From the NCBI RefSeq assembly GCF_937921625.1, contig NZ_CAKZTI010000035.1, forward strand, positions 1 to 34,279: DNA of 34,279 nt. The letters run 5' to 3'. Both the position numbers and the translations under genes were made by a program. How positions within the stretch are numbered: the stretch's first letter is position 1; each line of letters opens with the position of its first letter. This DNA is from an uncultured Campylobacter sp. (GTDB lineage: Bacteria > Campylobacterota > Campylobacteria > Campylobacterales > Campylobacteraceae). This document shows positions 15,108 to 24,194 of the stretch, piece by piece. The notes under the pieces were generated by a model. That model saw only the letters and a list, made by a program, of their open reading frames with translations. It had not been told where the DNA came from and searched no databases.

Positions 15108-16448
15108 TTATTCCACCTTTTGATCCGAAATTTTATAAAATTCATTCTCTTGATAAAATTTCACTACAGCCTCGTCTGCGCTTGCGCTGCGCTGCAAATA
15201 CCGCAACAACGGCTCCGTGCGCGTATATATCACGCCAAGCCCCGCAAGGCTCGTCGCACGCGAAAGCGCCACGTAGAGCTGCCCTTTGGCAAAGATCCTG
15301 TCGATGTCGCAGATGAGCTGCGGGATGCTCATGCCTTGGGATTTGTGGATCGTGATGGCGTATGCGAGCTTGAGTGGGAATTGATAATACCGCGCCAGCA
15401 CGATCTGCTCGGCATCCGCGCCGCTTGCGGCGATCTCGCTTAGTTCGTATGTTTGCAGCCCTACGCGGCTTAGTATGCCCGAGGGCTTTTTTACGACCAC
15501 GCTTTCGATCTCGCCGCCGGAACTTTTTTCGATCTTTTCGACGACGCCTTGCTCGCCGTTAAAAAACTCGCCGCTTTTGTTTGCGGTAAACAGCACCTTT
15601 GCACCCTCTTTCAGCGTCAGACTTTGCGGCGCGTTTAGCGAGGCGATCCATTTTTGAATTTTTTGCTCGCTCACGCCGCTTTGTAGCGCTTCATAAATAC
15701 CCTCAAAGCTGCTCTGCGGCGCATTAAGCTCGGCTAGTCTGGCGTTATTTATCGCATCTACTTCGGCGTTTCGGCCCGAGATTATCGTGGCATCTGGTTC
15801 TGCTCGCGCGGCATCGATGATCAAAGATCGCATCAGCTCCGCCGTCTGCTCGCTTGGGGTGCCGAGCCGCAGCTCGCAAAGCAGGCGGTATAGTGCCGCA
15901 TCTGCAGTGCGCTTAGAGCCTATCATCTCGACGTAAAAAAACTCGCACTGCTTCCACGCGTACGAGCCGAAGGCGTAATCCGAGTCGCTAAATAGGCTCG
16001 CGCGCGGCGCGCTCTCGCCCTCTTTGCGCACCGGCGGAAGCTGATAAAAATCACCCGTAACAAGCAGCCGCCCGTTAAATTTAGAGCTTGAAATTCTAAG
16101 ATAGATCATCTCGAAAAGCTCGGCGCCGATCATTGAAATTTCATCGATCACGATGAGATCCGCGAGGGCTAAAATTTTTCGCAGCTCGCTTAACTTGCCG
16201 CTTTGTTTGCGATCGAAGCTTTTTAGCTCCTCGTGGTTTTTGCAAATGCCGAAGCGGAAGAAGCTATGCACGGTCACGCCGCCGATCTCTACGGCGCTGA
16301 TGCCGGTGCTGCCAAGCACGATGACGAGCTTGCCGCGAGCGCGGTAATTTTCGATGAGCTCTTTTATTACGTAGCTTTTGCCCACGCCTGCGCCGCCCGT
16401 GATAAAAATATTGCGATCTTTTAGCTTTTGGATGATGAAATTTATCAA
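15108..16448 (-). CDS. PIF1/RecD-like superfamily 1 DNA helicase
   Basis: 446 residues. Walker A GGAGVGKS (18-25), Walker B VIDEISM (100-106), GDFYQLPPV, and the C-terminal motifs AITIHKSQGMS and LYVALSRAT are the landmarks of PIF1/RecD-type 5'-3' helicases. The length fits the compact bacterial PIF1-like proteins annotated as AAA ATPases in Campylobacter. Likely role: unwinding DNA or R-loops, or G-quadruplex handling, in the cytoplasm. The start is a TTG at 16448 preceded by AGGA; no better in-frame ATG exists. A minus-strand TATAAT at 16472-16477 is a plausible -10 box. It is divergent from the lipoprotein gene and convergent with the toxin island. Confidence 0.85.
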   Translation of the reverse strand: MINFIIQKLKDRNIFITGGAGVGKSYVIKELIENYRARGKLVIVLGSTGISAVEIGGVTVHSFFRFGICKNHEELKSFDRKQSGKLSELRKILALADLIVIDEISMIGAELFEMIYLRISSSKFNGRLLVTGDFYQLPPVRKEGESAPRASLFSDSDYAFGSYAWKQCEFFYVEMIGSKRTADAALYRLLCELRLGTPSEQTAELMRSLIIDAARAEPDATIISGRNAEVDAINNARLAELNAPQSSFEGIYEALQSGVSEQKIQKWIASLNAPQSLTLKEGAKVLFTANKSGEFFNGEQGVVEKIEKSSGGEIESVVVKKPSGILSRVGLQTYELSEIAASGADAEQIVLARYYQFPLKLAYAITIHKSQGMSIPQLICDIDRIFAKGQLYVALSRATSLAGLGVIYTRTEPLLRYLQRSASADEAVVKFYQENEFYKISDQKVE

Positions 16449-16504
16449 GTTTTTTCCTGTTTTTTGGCAAAATTATAGCCAAAATTTTTTAAAAGGCATT
16501 TTGT

Positions 16505-17887
16505 TTGAAACGACTAGTATCTCTTATCTTTGCGGCTTTAATCCTTGCAGGTTGCGGTAAAACCGTCCATAAATTTATCCCGGAAAATCCCGCGGTTTTA
16601 GATCTCGAATACGCTCAAAACAGCGAGCGGCTGCCCGCTCCTGCGTCGGTGCAAAACATAAGCGGAAGCGCGTTTAAGAGCCGCTATTTTAAAATTTGGT
16701 TTGACGATGCGCCGATTAAAGCCGAAATCGATACGTTTTGGGGGCTTAATTATGCCAAGGGACGCCACTTTGACGCCGCAGGCAGGATATATAACGACGC
16801 GATCTATCAGAGCATCCGCGCAAACGCCAATGAAGAGGCATTTGGGCTAATATCTGAGCCCGCTATAACGGTAAAAAACGCGCTGCTGCGAAATATCCCA
16901 AGCGACTTGCCTATTTTCGGCGATCCGAGCGAGCCGGGGGAAGGCGAGCCGTTTGATTACGCCGCAAATTCCGCCGTGGGCGTGGGCTATCCGATGCTGC
17001 TGTCGCATTACAGTAGAGACGGTGTGTGGGCGTTCGTGCGCAACGACGGCGTGTGGGGCTGGATAAGAAGCGATGCGATAAAGCGCATCAGTCCTCAGCA
17101 GGCGGATATCTACGCAAATTCTAAATTTATAACGATCCTGCGCGACGGCGCCGCCATTTATGACGTAAACGGCGCGGAGCTTTTTAGAGCGCGTACAGGC
17201 ACGATCCTGCCGTATGATTTTAGCGGCGAGCGCGATCTTGGCGGCACGCTCGGCGTACGGAGCGTATTTAGCGGCGAAATTTTAACCCAGTTTGGCGGCA
17301 AGAGATATTTCGTTAGCGCGGAGGATGCGAAGCTCTGGCCTGCGCCGCTTGATGAGCAGAACTCAAAGATCGTAGCCGCTAGCCTGCTCGGGCAGAAATA
17401 CGGCTGGGGCGGGTATAAATTTCTTCGCGATTGCTCGCTTATGACGAAAGATTTTTTGGCAAATTTCGGGCTGTGGCTGCCGCGAAATTCTAAGGCGCAA
17501 TCGGGTCGCGGCGAGCGTTTTTCGCTGGCGGGGATGAGCGCGGACGAAAAGCTTAACTTCATCGGCAAAAACGGCGTGGCGTATAAAACCCTGCTGTATA
17601 TGCCTGGCCACGTGATGCTCTACGTAGGGCAGGTGGGCGGCAAGCCTGCGGTGCTGCACGATATCTGGGGGCTTCGCACGATAGATGGCGGGCGCGCGGT
17701 CATCGGACGTACGGCGATTACGTCGCTTACTATCGGCTCGGATCGCGCGGACATCGCCGAGGATCGCCTGCTGATCTCGCGTATCAGCGCTATGAGCGTG
17801 CTTTCGGGCGAGGATGACGCTATTTCGGACGATCGGTTCGCTCCTGAGGATCCGAGCACCCTGTCTGCGTATGCGAGCGGAAATTAG
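16505..17887 (+). CDS. NlpC/P60-family lipoprotein with SH3-like domains
   Basis: 460 residues. Lipoprotein signal MKRLVSLIFAALILAGC, lipidated Cys at 17. The middle part holds SH3-like segments (WAFVRNDGVWGWI is a typical bacterial SH3 strand pair). The C-terminal peptidase keeps the triad C310 (LRDCSLMTKDF), H369 (MPGHVMLYVG) and H385 (VLHDIWG). These enzymes cut peptidoglycan stem peptides between D-Glu and the diamino acid; homologues in Campylobacter and Helicobacter have an extra N-terminal domain as here (about residues 20-130). Start is TTG at 16505 with AAAAGG 7 nt upstream, chosen because the signal peptide begins exactly there. Periplasmic, membrane-anchored. Monocistronic by spacing. 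Confidence 0.85.
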   Translation: MKRLVSLIFAALILAGCGKTVHKFIPENPAVLDLEYAQNSERLPAPASVQNISGSAFKSRYFKIWFDDAPIKAEIDTFWGLNYAKGRHFDAAGRIYNDAIYQSIRANANEEAFGLISEPAITVKNALLRNIPSDLPIFGDPSEPGEGEPFDYAANSAVGVGYPMLLSHYSRDGVWAFVRNDGVWGWIRSDAIKRISPQQADIYANSKFITILRDGAAIYDVNGAELFRARTGTILPYDFSGERDLGGTLGVRSVFSGEILTQFGGKRYFVSAEDAKLWPAPLDEQNSKIVAASLLGQKYGWGGYKFLRDCSLMTKDFLANFGLWLPRNSKAQSGRGERFSLAGMSADEKLNFIGKNGVAYKTLLYMPGHVMLYVGQVGGKPAVLHDIWGLRTIDGGRAVIGRTAITSLTIGSDRADIAEDRLLISRISAMSVLSGEDDAISDDRFAPEDPSTLSAYASGN

Positions 17888-17999
17888 GCTGCTTGCGGAT
17901 ATGGGCGTGAATTGGACTTCGCTTAGCAGCCGTCGTCATAGTTTGCTTTTGCCGTTGGTGGAGTCGCGCGCTTGACGATGCTGCGGTGCATGCAGGCGC

Positions 18000-18040
18000 A
18001 AATTTAAAATGGCGTTTAGGTGCTGCGCCATTTTAAATTT
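18000..18040. terminator. 15-bp hairpin between convergent genes (possible bidirectional terminator)
   Basis: AAATTTAAAATGGCG (18000-18014) and its exact reverse complement (18026-18040) form a stem with an 11-nt loop. It lies in the 334-bp spacer 17888-18221 between a rightward and a leftward gene. No clean T tract follows on either strand, but the A/T ends of the stem may serve. The rest of the spacer holds more AAATTT-rich words and no gene. Confidence 0.5.
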
Positions 18041-18221
18041 AGCCTAGACGGCGAGCAAATTTGAAATTTCGGGCTTAAATTTAGTCTAAATTTAAGCCTA
18101 TATCTCGCAGTCTTTAAAATTTCGGGAGAAATTTTAAAATTAGCCCGCAAGTCCGGTTAAAATTTAAAGCGCTATCTAAATTTACACTCCTGCTTTAAAG
18201 CTCAATCGCGCGCCGCTTCCC

Positions 18222-18785
18222 TTAAAAGAACAAAAAATATCTCGGCGTCTTGCGTTTATACTTTAGATACTCCCGCCCGTAGGCTTGCTCGCAGTAGCGC
18301 TCCTCGCCGAGAACCACGAGATGGTTGTATATGGCAAAGGGCACTATCACTATGAGTAGCCACAGCGACGCCGAAGCGATACAAACGCCCGCCATGCCGA
18401 GGAAATAAAAGCAATACATCGGATTGCGCGATAGGCGGTAGATGCCGCCTTGTGCGGCCTTGTCCGCAGGGGCTGCCGCATAGTCGTAAAATGCCTTGAT
18501 GAAGCCCACGAAAGCCGCTACATAGACCACTGCTCCGATCCAAAACCACGCGCTGCCCGTCTTAAGCGGCACGAACAACGACAAAATGAGCAGCGCTACT
18601 TGCAGCAGCGAGCTTATGATCGCATTTCGCTTATCCGCGAGCGTGTACCATGAGGTATCGGTGGCGCGCTTGCCGACCTCCTTGTAGATAAACATATACG
18701 CGAACTGTATCAGCACCATCGCAAATGAGGGTATCCAAGCGCCCGCTAGAGAAGGCTCAAGCGTCGTAAAAAATGAAATTTCCAT
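18222..18785 (-). CDS. Isoprenylcysteine carboxyl methyltransferase-like membrane protein
   Basis: 187 residues from the ATG at 18785, chosen because AAAGGGGGCGG lies just upstream; a longer frame to 18899 adds a basic non-membrane leader and is unlikely. Four to five hydrophobic segments (IPSFAMVLIQFAYMF, ISSLLQVALLILSLF, WFWIGAVVYVAAFVGF, and CFYFLGMAGVCIA with WLLIVIVPFAIY). The C-terminal half has GGIYRLSRNPMYCFYF and GEERYCEQAYGREYLKYKRKTPRY, matching the SAM-binding G..R..RNP.Y and E...Y...Y..Y....PR pattern of the ICMT/phospholipid methyltransferase family. Bacterial members methylate lipids or unknown small substrates. Function beyond methyltransferase is not known. Confidence 0.75.
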   Translation of the reverse strand: MEISFFTTLEPSLAGAWIPSFAMVLIQFAYMFIYKEVGKRATDTSWYTLADKRNAIISSLLQVALLILSLFVPLKTGSAWFWIGAVVYVAAFVGFIKAFYDYAAAPADKAAQGGIYRLSRNPMYCFYFLGMAGVCIASASLWLLIVIVPFAIYNHLVVLGEERYCEQAYGREYLKYKRKTPRYFLFF

Positions 18786-19281
18786 GACCGCCCCCTTTGC
18801 TTTAAATTTTATCTCGCAGCTTTGTTTTGCCCTTGTTTGCTTATCGTTGCTTTGTCCTTTTTCACCCGCCGCGGGTTTAAATTTTACTCCGCCTAGCACC
18901 GCCCGTCTGACATACTGCGGCTATGTTTGCTCGGCGCGCCGCGCGTTAAGGATGCCGCTTCGGTTGGGACAATGTGGCAGCGACGCCGTCATTTAGGTAT
19001 AGATGCGCCAAGCACCGATGGGATCTGTGCTTTATGCGGGCGGCATCCGCACTTCAACGCGCCAAAAATGCGATAGTGCCGCTTGTTTTGACGATACGAC
19101 GACGCCCGCTCGTATGACTAGACGATTTGTCTATCCAGTGTTAAGATAGGACGGGCGGCCTGCTCGGCACCGATGTGCCGCCGCACGATGAAACATTCCG
19201 CGCCGATGTATCCGCCGCCTACATGATGAGACGTTCGGCACATACGCTGTCCGCTTGATGCCGTTCGTTCGGTGCCGCGTC
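18786..19281. other. G+C-rich spacer without a recognisable gene
   Basis: After position ~18900 this spacer lacks the AAATTT words seen in other gaps and is richer in G and C, closer to coding DNA. No frame in either direction gives a recognisable protein. It has a small perfect stem CGGCAC/GTGCCG (19165-19180) and repeated GCCGATGT words. It may be a decayed gene. Confidence 0.35.
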
Positions 19282-20301
19282 TTATTTACCCTCCGGGTTA
19301 AGTCCTTTTAAAATATAGCCAAATTCCTCGTCGCTTAGCTCGTAATTCATAAATTTTTTATAAAACGCCTTAGTTTCGGCCTTTATGTCGATGTCGGCAA
19401 AAAGCTCCGGCTGAATAGTTTTAGCCGCCCATAAAATTTGAAGTACCGTATCCGCGCCGTATCGATCCCAGTTGAAAACCCCGCGCGGATTGCCATAAAC
19501 GCGTCCGTTTTTGACCGCATCCGTGCCGCTGTAGATCGGGCTGGATTTGATCTTCTCTACCGCATCTTCGTTGTGATCGCCGCCCACGATTATGATCTGC
19601 GGGTTGCTAGCGATGATCTCCTCGGCGGTGATTGTTTTCATCGGGCCTTTGGTGGCGGTGATCGCATTCGTTCCGCCGGCTAGCTCTATCCACGAGTCGA
19701 TCAGCGTGCCCTTACCATCGATCTTTAAAAGATCGCTTCCGCCTACGATGTGAAGGACGCGCGGACGCTTATCGGGGCTTAAATTCGCGGTGCGGCCGCT
19801 AACCAAAGCGATATTTTTATCGAGATTTGAGATCAGATCCTTCGCTCTTTGCGGCGCGTCGCCGCCTAGCATATCGCCGCACATCCTGATGCTGCGCCTC
19901 ATCTGCTCGTAATCGCTAAAGCTCGCCTTTAAAACGGTAAAGCCCTGCTTAGCTAAATTTTCGCCTGCCAGTGTGGTTGGGACTATGACTACGTCGGGGT
20001 TGCGGCTCATTAGCTCCTCTAAATTTACGTCATTATTTTTTAGCAGTACTGGGATCTGCGCTAGGCGCGGATAAATTTTAAGAAACCATGCGTTTTTGCT
20101 GATGTTATCGGTGGTAGCGACGATCTTGTCCGCTCCTCCTAGGGCCAGTAAAATTTGATTGTTCGAGTGCCAGAGTGCCGCGATACGCTCAACTTTTGCG
20201 GGGATTTTGACCTCAGCTCCGTCCATATCCTTGATAGTTCTAAGCTCTGCCGCGCTCGCAAAAAGCGCACCTGCCAAAAGCAGTAGTAAAAATTTTTTCA
20301 T
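19282..20301 (-). CDS. Periplasmic ABC-transporter binding protein, iron/cobalamin (BtuF/FecB) type
   Basis: 339 residues from the ATG at 20301, preceded by AGGAGA; the 18 extra upstream codons of the longer frame lack a signal-like start. MKKFLLLLLAGALFASA is a Sec signal peptide. The mature part starts LRTIKDMDGAEVKIPAKVERIAALW, the usual opening of class III (PF01497) binding proteins for siderophores, haem, cobalamin or metal chelates. The lobes NNDVNLEELMSRNPDVVIVP and EEIIASNPQIIIVGG, joined by a long helix, also fit. There is no lipobox. No permease or ATPase gene is adjacent, so it is an orphan here. The ligand cannot be named. Confidence 0.8.
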   Translation of the reverse strand: MKKFLLLLLAGALFASAAELRTIKDMDGAEVKIPAKVERIAALWHSNNQILLALGGADKIVATTDNISKNAWFLKIYPRLAQIPVLLKNNDVNLEELMSRNPDVVIVPTTLAGENLAKQGFTVLKASFSDYEQMRRSIRMCGDMLGGDAPQRAKDLISNLDKNIALVSGRTANLSPDKRPRVLHIVGGSDLLKIDGKGTLIDSWIELAGGTNAITATKGPMKTITAEEIIASNPQIIIVGGDHNEDAVEKIKSSPIYSGTDAVKNGRVYGNPRGVFNWDRYGADTVLQILWAAKTIQPELFADIDIKAETKAFYKKFMNYELSDEEFGYILKGLNPEGK

Positions 20302-20420
20302 TTTTTCTCCTAAAGGGCATTGAAATATATGCCGCGATATTACAAAAAACCTCATTAAAATTGCGTAAATTTTAACCGCTGTCGCCGTGATTATTTATTA
20401 TTTTTCAAAGTAAATTTTTA

Positions 20421-20426
20421 TATAAT
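20421..20426 (+). promoter_or_regulatory. -10 box of the flotillin gene
   Basis: Perfect TATAAT in a T-rich context 34 bp before the ATG; no -35 match, as is common in Campylobacter. AAAGGAGAG lies just before the ATG at 20461. Confidence 0.55.
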
Positions 20427-20460
20427 CCATTTTAAATTTAGCATTTTTAAAGGAGAGAAA

Positions 20461-21885
20461 ATGGGTGAAATTTTATATTTGATAGGCGCCGCCGTCGGGG
20501 TTTTAATCGCGCTTTTTATCATCGTGCCTCTGTTTTTTAGGCGTATAGTGGAGACGAATGAAGTTCATATCGTCCAGAGTGCGCGCAAGACGACGAGCTA
20601 CGGCAAAGATACCGGTAATGGCAACAGCTATTATGAATTCCCGAGCTGGGTGCCGGTGCTGGGCGTTACGAAGATCGTTTTGCCGGTCTCTGTTTTTAGC
20701 ATCAAGATCGAGGATTACGAGGCGTATGATCTAGGCAGGCTTCCTTTCGTCGTCGATATCACGGCGTTTTTTAGGATTATGGATTCAAATTTAGCTGCGC
20801 AACGTGTCAATAATTTTGAGGATCTTAACAATCAGCTTAGAAATATCATTCAAGGCTCGATCCGTTCGATCCTTTCGAGCCGCGTGCTTGAGGACATCTT
20901 GCAGATCCGCTCCGAGCTCGGAGATGATTTTACCAAGGCGGTAAAGACGCAGCTGCAAAACTGGGGTATCGAGCCCGTTAAAAACATCGAGCTGATGGAT
21001 ATCCGAGATAGCAGCGGTAGCAAGGTCATCTTAAACATCATGGAGAAGAAAAAATCCCAGATCGAAAAGGAAAGCCGCGTAGAGGTCGCAAACAACACCA
21101 AGCTTGCCCAGATCGCCGAGATCGAAGCCGCGCAGGCAACCGAAGTGCGCCAGCAGGAAGCCAACAAGATGGTGGGCCTTAAGACCGTCGAAAACGAGCG
21201 AGAGGTCGCGATCTCAAAGGAGCAGGCCGAGCAGCTCATCAAGGATCAGCAAAAGATCACGCAGGAAAAGGCGATGGAGGTCGTGCGGGTAAACGACGTC
21301 AAGCAGGCCGAGATCAAAAAGCAAGTGGAGATCGTAAAAGCCGAGCAGGAGCAGCGCAAGATCGAGATCGACGCCGAAGCGCGCAAAAACGCCAAAATCC
21401 GCGACGCCGAAGCGATCAAGGAAAATCAAATTTTAGTAGCGCAGGGCGATAAAGAGAAGCAGTTTCTCGCCGCCGCGGCGCTTTTGGAGATGAAGGACAA
21501 AGAAGCGCAGGGTACGCTAAAGATAGGCTCTGCAGAGGCCGAGGCGCTTAGGCTAAAAGAGCTCGCGCCCGTAAACGCACAGATCGAGCTTGCACGCGAG
21601 ATCGGCGAAAATCAGGGATACCAGACCTATCTCATTTCGATCAAACAGATCGAAGCGAACCGCGACATCGGCCTAGAGCAGGCCAAGGCGCTAAGCGCGG
21701 CGGATCTTAAGATCATCGCGAACGAAGGCAGCGTAGGCGAGGGGATGAGTAAATTCGGTGAAATTTTAAGCGCCAAGGGCGGCACGCAGCTAGCCGCGAT
21801 GCTCGAAGCGCTAAATCAAAGCGAGGTCGGCAAAAAGGTGCTGGATAAAATTTCGGGCGCCAAGGAGGGGGATAAATCCGAGTAA
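20461..21885 (+). CDS. Flotillin-like SPFH/band 7 membrane scaffold protein
   Basis: 474 residues. One N-terminal membrane segment (about 4-27, LYLIGAAVGVLIALFIIVPLFF), an SPFH domain (about 30-190; VDITAFFRI, LRNIIQGSIRSILSSRVLEDIL), then a long charged coiled coil (about 190-370) rich in Glu, Ala, Lys and Gln with heptads such as ESRVEVANNTKLAQIAEIEAA. The C-terminal part (about 380-460) contains ADLKIIANEG and an Ala/Leu helix. Flotillins form oligomeric membrane microdomain scaffolds that influence protein quality control and signalling; the size and layout match bacterial FloA/YqiK-like long forms. Stand-alone gene with its own promoter. No NfeD partner is adjacent, which is unusual for some flotillin operons but not all. 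Confidence 0.85.
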   Translation: MGEILYLIGAAVGVLIALFIIVPLFFRRIVETNEVHIVQSARKTTSYGKDTGNGNSYYEFPSWVPVLGVTKIVLPVSVFSIKIEDYEAYDLGRLPFVVDITAFFRIMDSNLAAQRVNNFEDLNNQLRNIIQGSIRSILSSRVLEDILQIRSELGDDFTKAVKTQLQNWGIEPVKNIELMDIRDSSGSKVILNIMEKKKSQIEKESRVEVANNTKLAQIAEIEAAQATEVRQQEANKMVGLKTVENEREVAISKEQAEQLIKDQQKITQEKAMEVVRVNDVKQAEIKKQVEIVKAEQEQRKIEIDAEARKNAKIRDAEAIKENQILVAQGDKEKQFLAAAALLEMKDKEAQGTLKIGSAEAEALRLKELAPVNAQIELAREIGENQGYQTYLISIKQIEANRDIGLEQAKALSAADLKIIANEGSVGEGMSKFGEILSAKGGTQLAAMLEALNQSEVGKKVLDKISGAKEGDKSE

Positions 21886-22559
21886 TATTCGCAGCGCCTC
21901 GGGCGAGTAAAATTTTAAATTTATACACTAGCGGCACTGCGGAGGAGAGTAAATTTGAGTAATAGCTGGTGGCGAGATTATTGCGCTCTTGATAGGAGCA
22001 AAATTCTGGGGAGTAAATTTTGAGTGATAGCTAGCGGCACGGCGCGGGCTAGCAAATTTGAGCGGCCTGCCCGTCCGAGCGGTTTGCTGCCTGCTCGCAT
22101 ATTTGGATAAAATTTAAGACGCTGGAGGAATTTTAAAGGTTGCGAAATTTCAAACACTCGCGGAATTTCAGATCTCCGTGAAATCTTAAAATGCCGTGGA
22201 ATTTTGAATATCGTGAAATTTAAACGCTGTGAAATTTCAAACGCTCGTAAAATTTCACGCTCCCGTGCGTAGCGTTTGAAGGCGGCGCGGAATCGTAAGT
22301 ATTTGCAGGCGGCAAAACTGTGGGTAAATTTTAAAAAATTCGCAAAGCAAGATTTAAAATTTCGGCGCTGATACATAACGCTCATAGGCTACGCTTAGCG
22401 GTTATCGGTTGCCGCCAAATGCTTGAGCTTTGCCGTCTAGCGGTTAAATTTTGCCGCCCGCGAGGCTAAATTTATTGGTTCGCATGAAATTTAAGAAGCG
22501 AGAGCTGTTTGAGCAGCGCAAAATTTAACCCGCTTGCATAAAATTTTAAGGAGCGCATA
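21886..22559. other. Repeat-rich intergenic region
   Basis: No convincing gene. It holds AAATTT-type words throughout, the degenerate tandem array at 22143-22265, and two TAGCGGTTA words (near 22395 and 22438). A long antisense frame (21978-22385) encodes a Phe/Lys/Ile/Arg-rich periodic sequence that simply reflects the repeat. Confidence 0.5.
22143..22265 (+). repeat. Seven degenerate ~18-bp tandem repeats
   Basis: Units start at 22143, 22161, 22179, 22197, 22214, 22230 and 22248 (lengths 18, 18, 18, 17, 16, 18, 18). Each follows the pattern TGAAATTTCAAACGCTCG with substitutions. The best conserved part is the (T/C)G-A-AATTT core and the closing CG. Not CRISPR: units are contiguous, without spacers. 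Confidence 0.65.
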
Positions 22560-23243
22560 ATGGTAAACGCCGTAAATTCCGTGCAGTACCAAGCGCGCAT
22601 CAAACAGGCGGAAACTCTTTTCGAGGGGCGAAATTTTACCCGGCGCCAAACGATAAATTTAAGCGGCGGATATGAGATCGTAAAGAACGCATATAGGCTC
22701 GGCGCGACAAGCTTTAGCGGCGGCGAATACGCGCTGTTTGATACTCGCAAAACGCAGATAATAAGCTGGCGCTGTATAGACGATAGGGCGGAATTTTTTA
22801 GCCTGATCCGCCACGCAAACGGCAAATTTTACCTCGTCTTTCGCCAGGATCTATACGGCTACAGCGTGCTTGATCTAGCCTCAGCGCAGATCATGCGCTT
22901 CGTGCCGGACGCCTGGCTAGACGGCAAGGAGAGCTTCATTTGGGACGGCGTGCACTATCTGCGGGGTTGGGACGCGCTGGCCGTGGACGGCTGCTACTGG
23001 GCGGCTCCAAACGGCGTGCATTTGGTGAGCTTTGCCGAGCCGATGAGCGAAGAGCAGAGATATGCAGACGTTTTAGACTGCATGCAGAGCGGTTACGACA
23101 TCTACGAGCAAGCTGATTTCGCGGGCTTTGAGGGTAATAAACTGAGCCTAAAATGCTTTTGCGCGGATACCTTGCGATATGAAAATATAAAAATTCCGTG
23201 CGAGCAATACCGCGAATGGATGCGCAGAGCGAAACAGCTATAA
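22560..23243 (+). CDS. Hypothetical cytoplasmic protein
   Basis: 227 residues, no family recognised. It starts MVNAVNSVQYQARIKQAETLF and is rich in aromatic and Gly-containing strands: FSGGEYALFDTRKTQIISW, FYLVFRQDLYGYSVLDLAS, WDGVHYLRGWDALAVDG, WAAPNGVHLVSF. This suggests an all-beta, possibly propeller-like or immunity-type fold. Several Cys (CIDD, DGCYW, LDCM, LKCFCAD) are scattered without a metal pattern. No signal peptide or membrane segment. AAGGAGC lies just upstream of the ATG. It stands alone between a repeat-rich spacer and the TauE/SafE gene. Confidence 0.65.
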   Translation: MVNAVNSVQYQARIKQAETLFEGRNFTRRQTINLSGGYEIVKNAYRLGATSFSGGEYALFDTRKTQIISWRCIDDRAEFFSLIRHANGKFYLVFRQDLYGYSVLDLASAQIMRFVPDAWLDGKESFIWDGVHYLRGWDALAVDGCYWAAPNGVHLVSFAEPMSEEQRYADVLDCMQSGYDIYEQADFAGFEGNKLSLKCFCADTLRYENIKIPCEQYREWMRRAKQL

Positions 23244-23362
23244 GGCTTAAATTTACTAAATTTTGCGCTTAAATTTAAAGACTCGCAAAACAGTAAAATT
23301 TAATTACAAGCCGCAAAAAGCGGAATTCGGCGAGACCAAAGGGGCTGAAATAAGGAATAGGG

Positions 23363-24103
23363 ATGTTTTTTGAATACATTTTAATCGGCGCCTGCGTGGG
23401 CTTTATCAGCGGATTTTTCGGCATCGGCGGCGGCACGGTCGTGGTGCCCGTGATGATGCTCTTCGGCTACGATGTCAAGTACGCCATCGGCATCAGCATC
23501 ATGCAGATGATCTTTAGCTCGATCTTCGGCTCGTTCGTAAATTTTAAAAGCAAAATGCTCGATGTCGCGCCCGCGCTGGTGCTGGGGCTCGGGGGCTTTT
23601 GCGGCGCGCTTAGCAGCGGCTTTATCGTAAGCTATTTTTCCTCAAAATTCCTTCTGGGCACGCTCATTTTGGTGCAGATCATAAATTTAATCAAACTCTT
23701 CAAAACCCCGACCGAGCCCACCGGCGAGGCCAACGAATCTAAAATTTTGCTCTTTATCGTGGGGCTGTTCGTCGGCGCCGTGGCGATCAGCGTGGGTATC
23801 GGCGGCGCGGTATTCGTAATGCCTATTTTGATCAGCTTTTTAAACTACGACATCAAAAAGGCCGTCAGCACGGGGCTATTTTTCGTGATATTTTCCTCAA
23901 GTGCGGGCTTTCTGAGCCTTTCCGCACACGGGCTCGTGTACTACAAGATCGGCGCGTTGCTCGGAGTTGGCTCGCTAGCCGGCGTTTACGCGGGCGTCAA
24001 AACCTCACACAAGATCGGCAAAAAGGCTCAAAAGCGCTGGATGATCGCACTTATCGTTACGATACTTTGTATTACGGTTAGGAAATTTTTGGCTTTGAGC
24101 TAG
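23363..24103 (+). CDS. TauE/SafE-family anion exporter
   Basis: 246 residues, about eight hydrophobic segments. The family's internal duplication is plain: GACVGFISGFFGIGGGTVVVPVMM near the N-terminus and GLFVGAVAISVGIGGAVFVMPILI in the middle, each with the G-(I/F)-GGG/A-x-x-x-P signature. Members move sulfite, sulfoacetate, taurine breakdown products or other organic anions across the inner membrane; the substrate is not evident here. A GGAATAGGG before the ATG is a weak ribosome binding site. No sulfur-metabolism gene is adjacent. Length is usual for the family. Confidence 0.85.
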   Translation: MFFEYILIGACVGFISGFFGIGGGTVVVPVMMLFGYDVKYAIGISIMQMIFSSIFGSFVNFKSKMLDVAPALVLGLGGFCGALSSGFIVSYFSSKFLLGTLILVQIINLIKLFKTPTEPTGEANESKILLFIVGLFVGAVAISVGIGGAVFVMPILISFLNYDIKKAVSTGLFFVIFSSSAGFLSLSAHGLVYYKIGALLGVGSLAGVYAGVKTSHKIGKKAQKRWMIALIVTILCITVRKFLALS

Positions 24104-24194
24104 GCGCGCTTGCCGAATCGAAGCTAAAATTTAGATCTAAATTTAGTCGCGGCACCTTGCCGCAAAATTTAACTCAAATTTAAAAGGATCGTCA

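Noticed and set aside
22143..22265. CRISPR array
   Set aside because: Units are contiguous, degenerate and lack unique spacers; no cas gene. VapD is Cas2-related but is not part of a CRISPR locus.
21978..22385. 135-codon minus-strand frame with a periodic Phe/Arg/Lys/Ile sequence
   Set aside because: The periodicity comes from the degenerate DNA repeats; no start signals.
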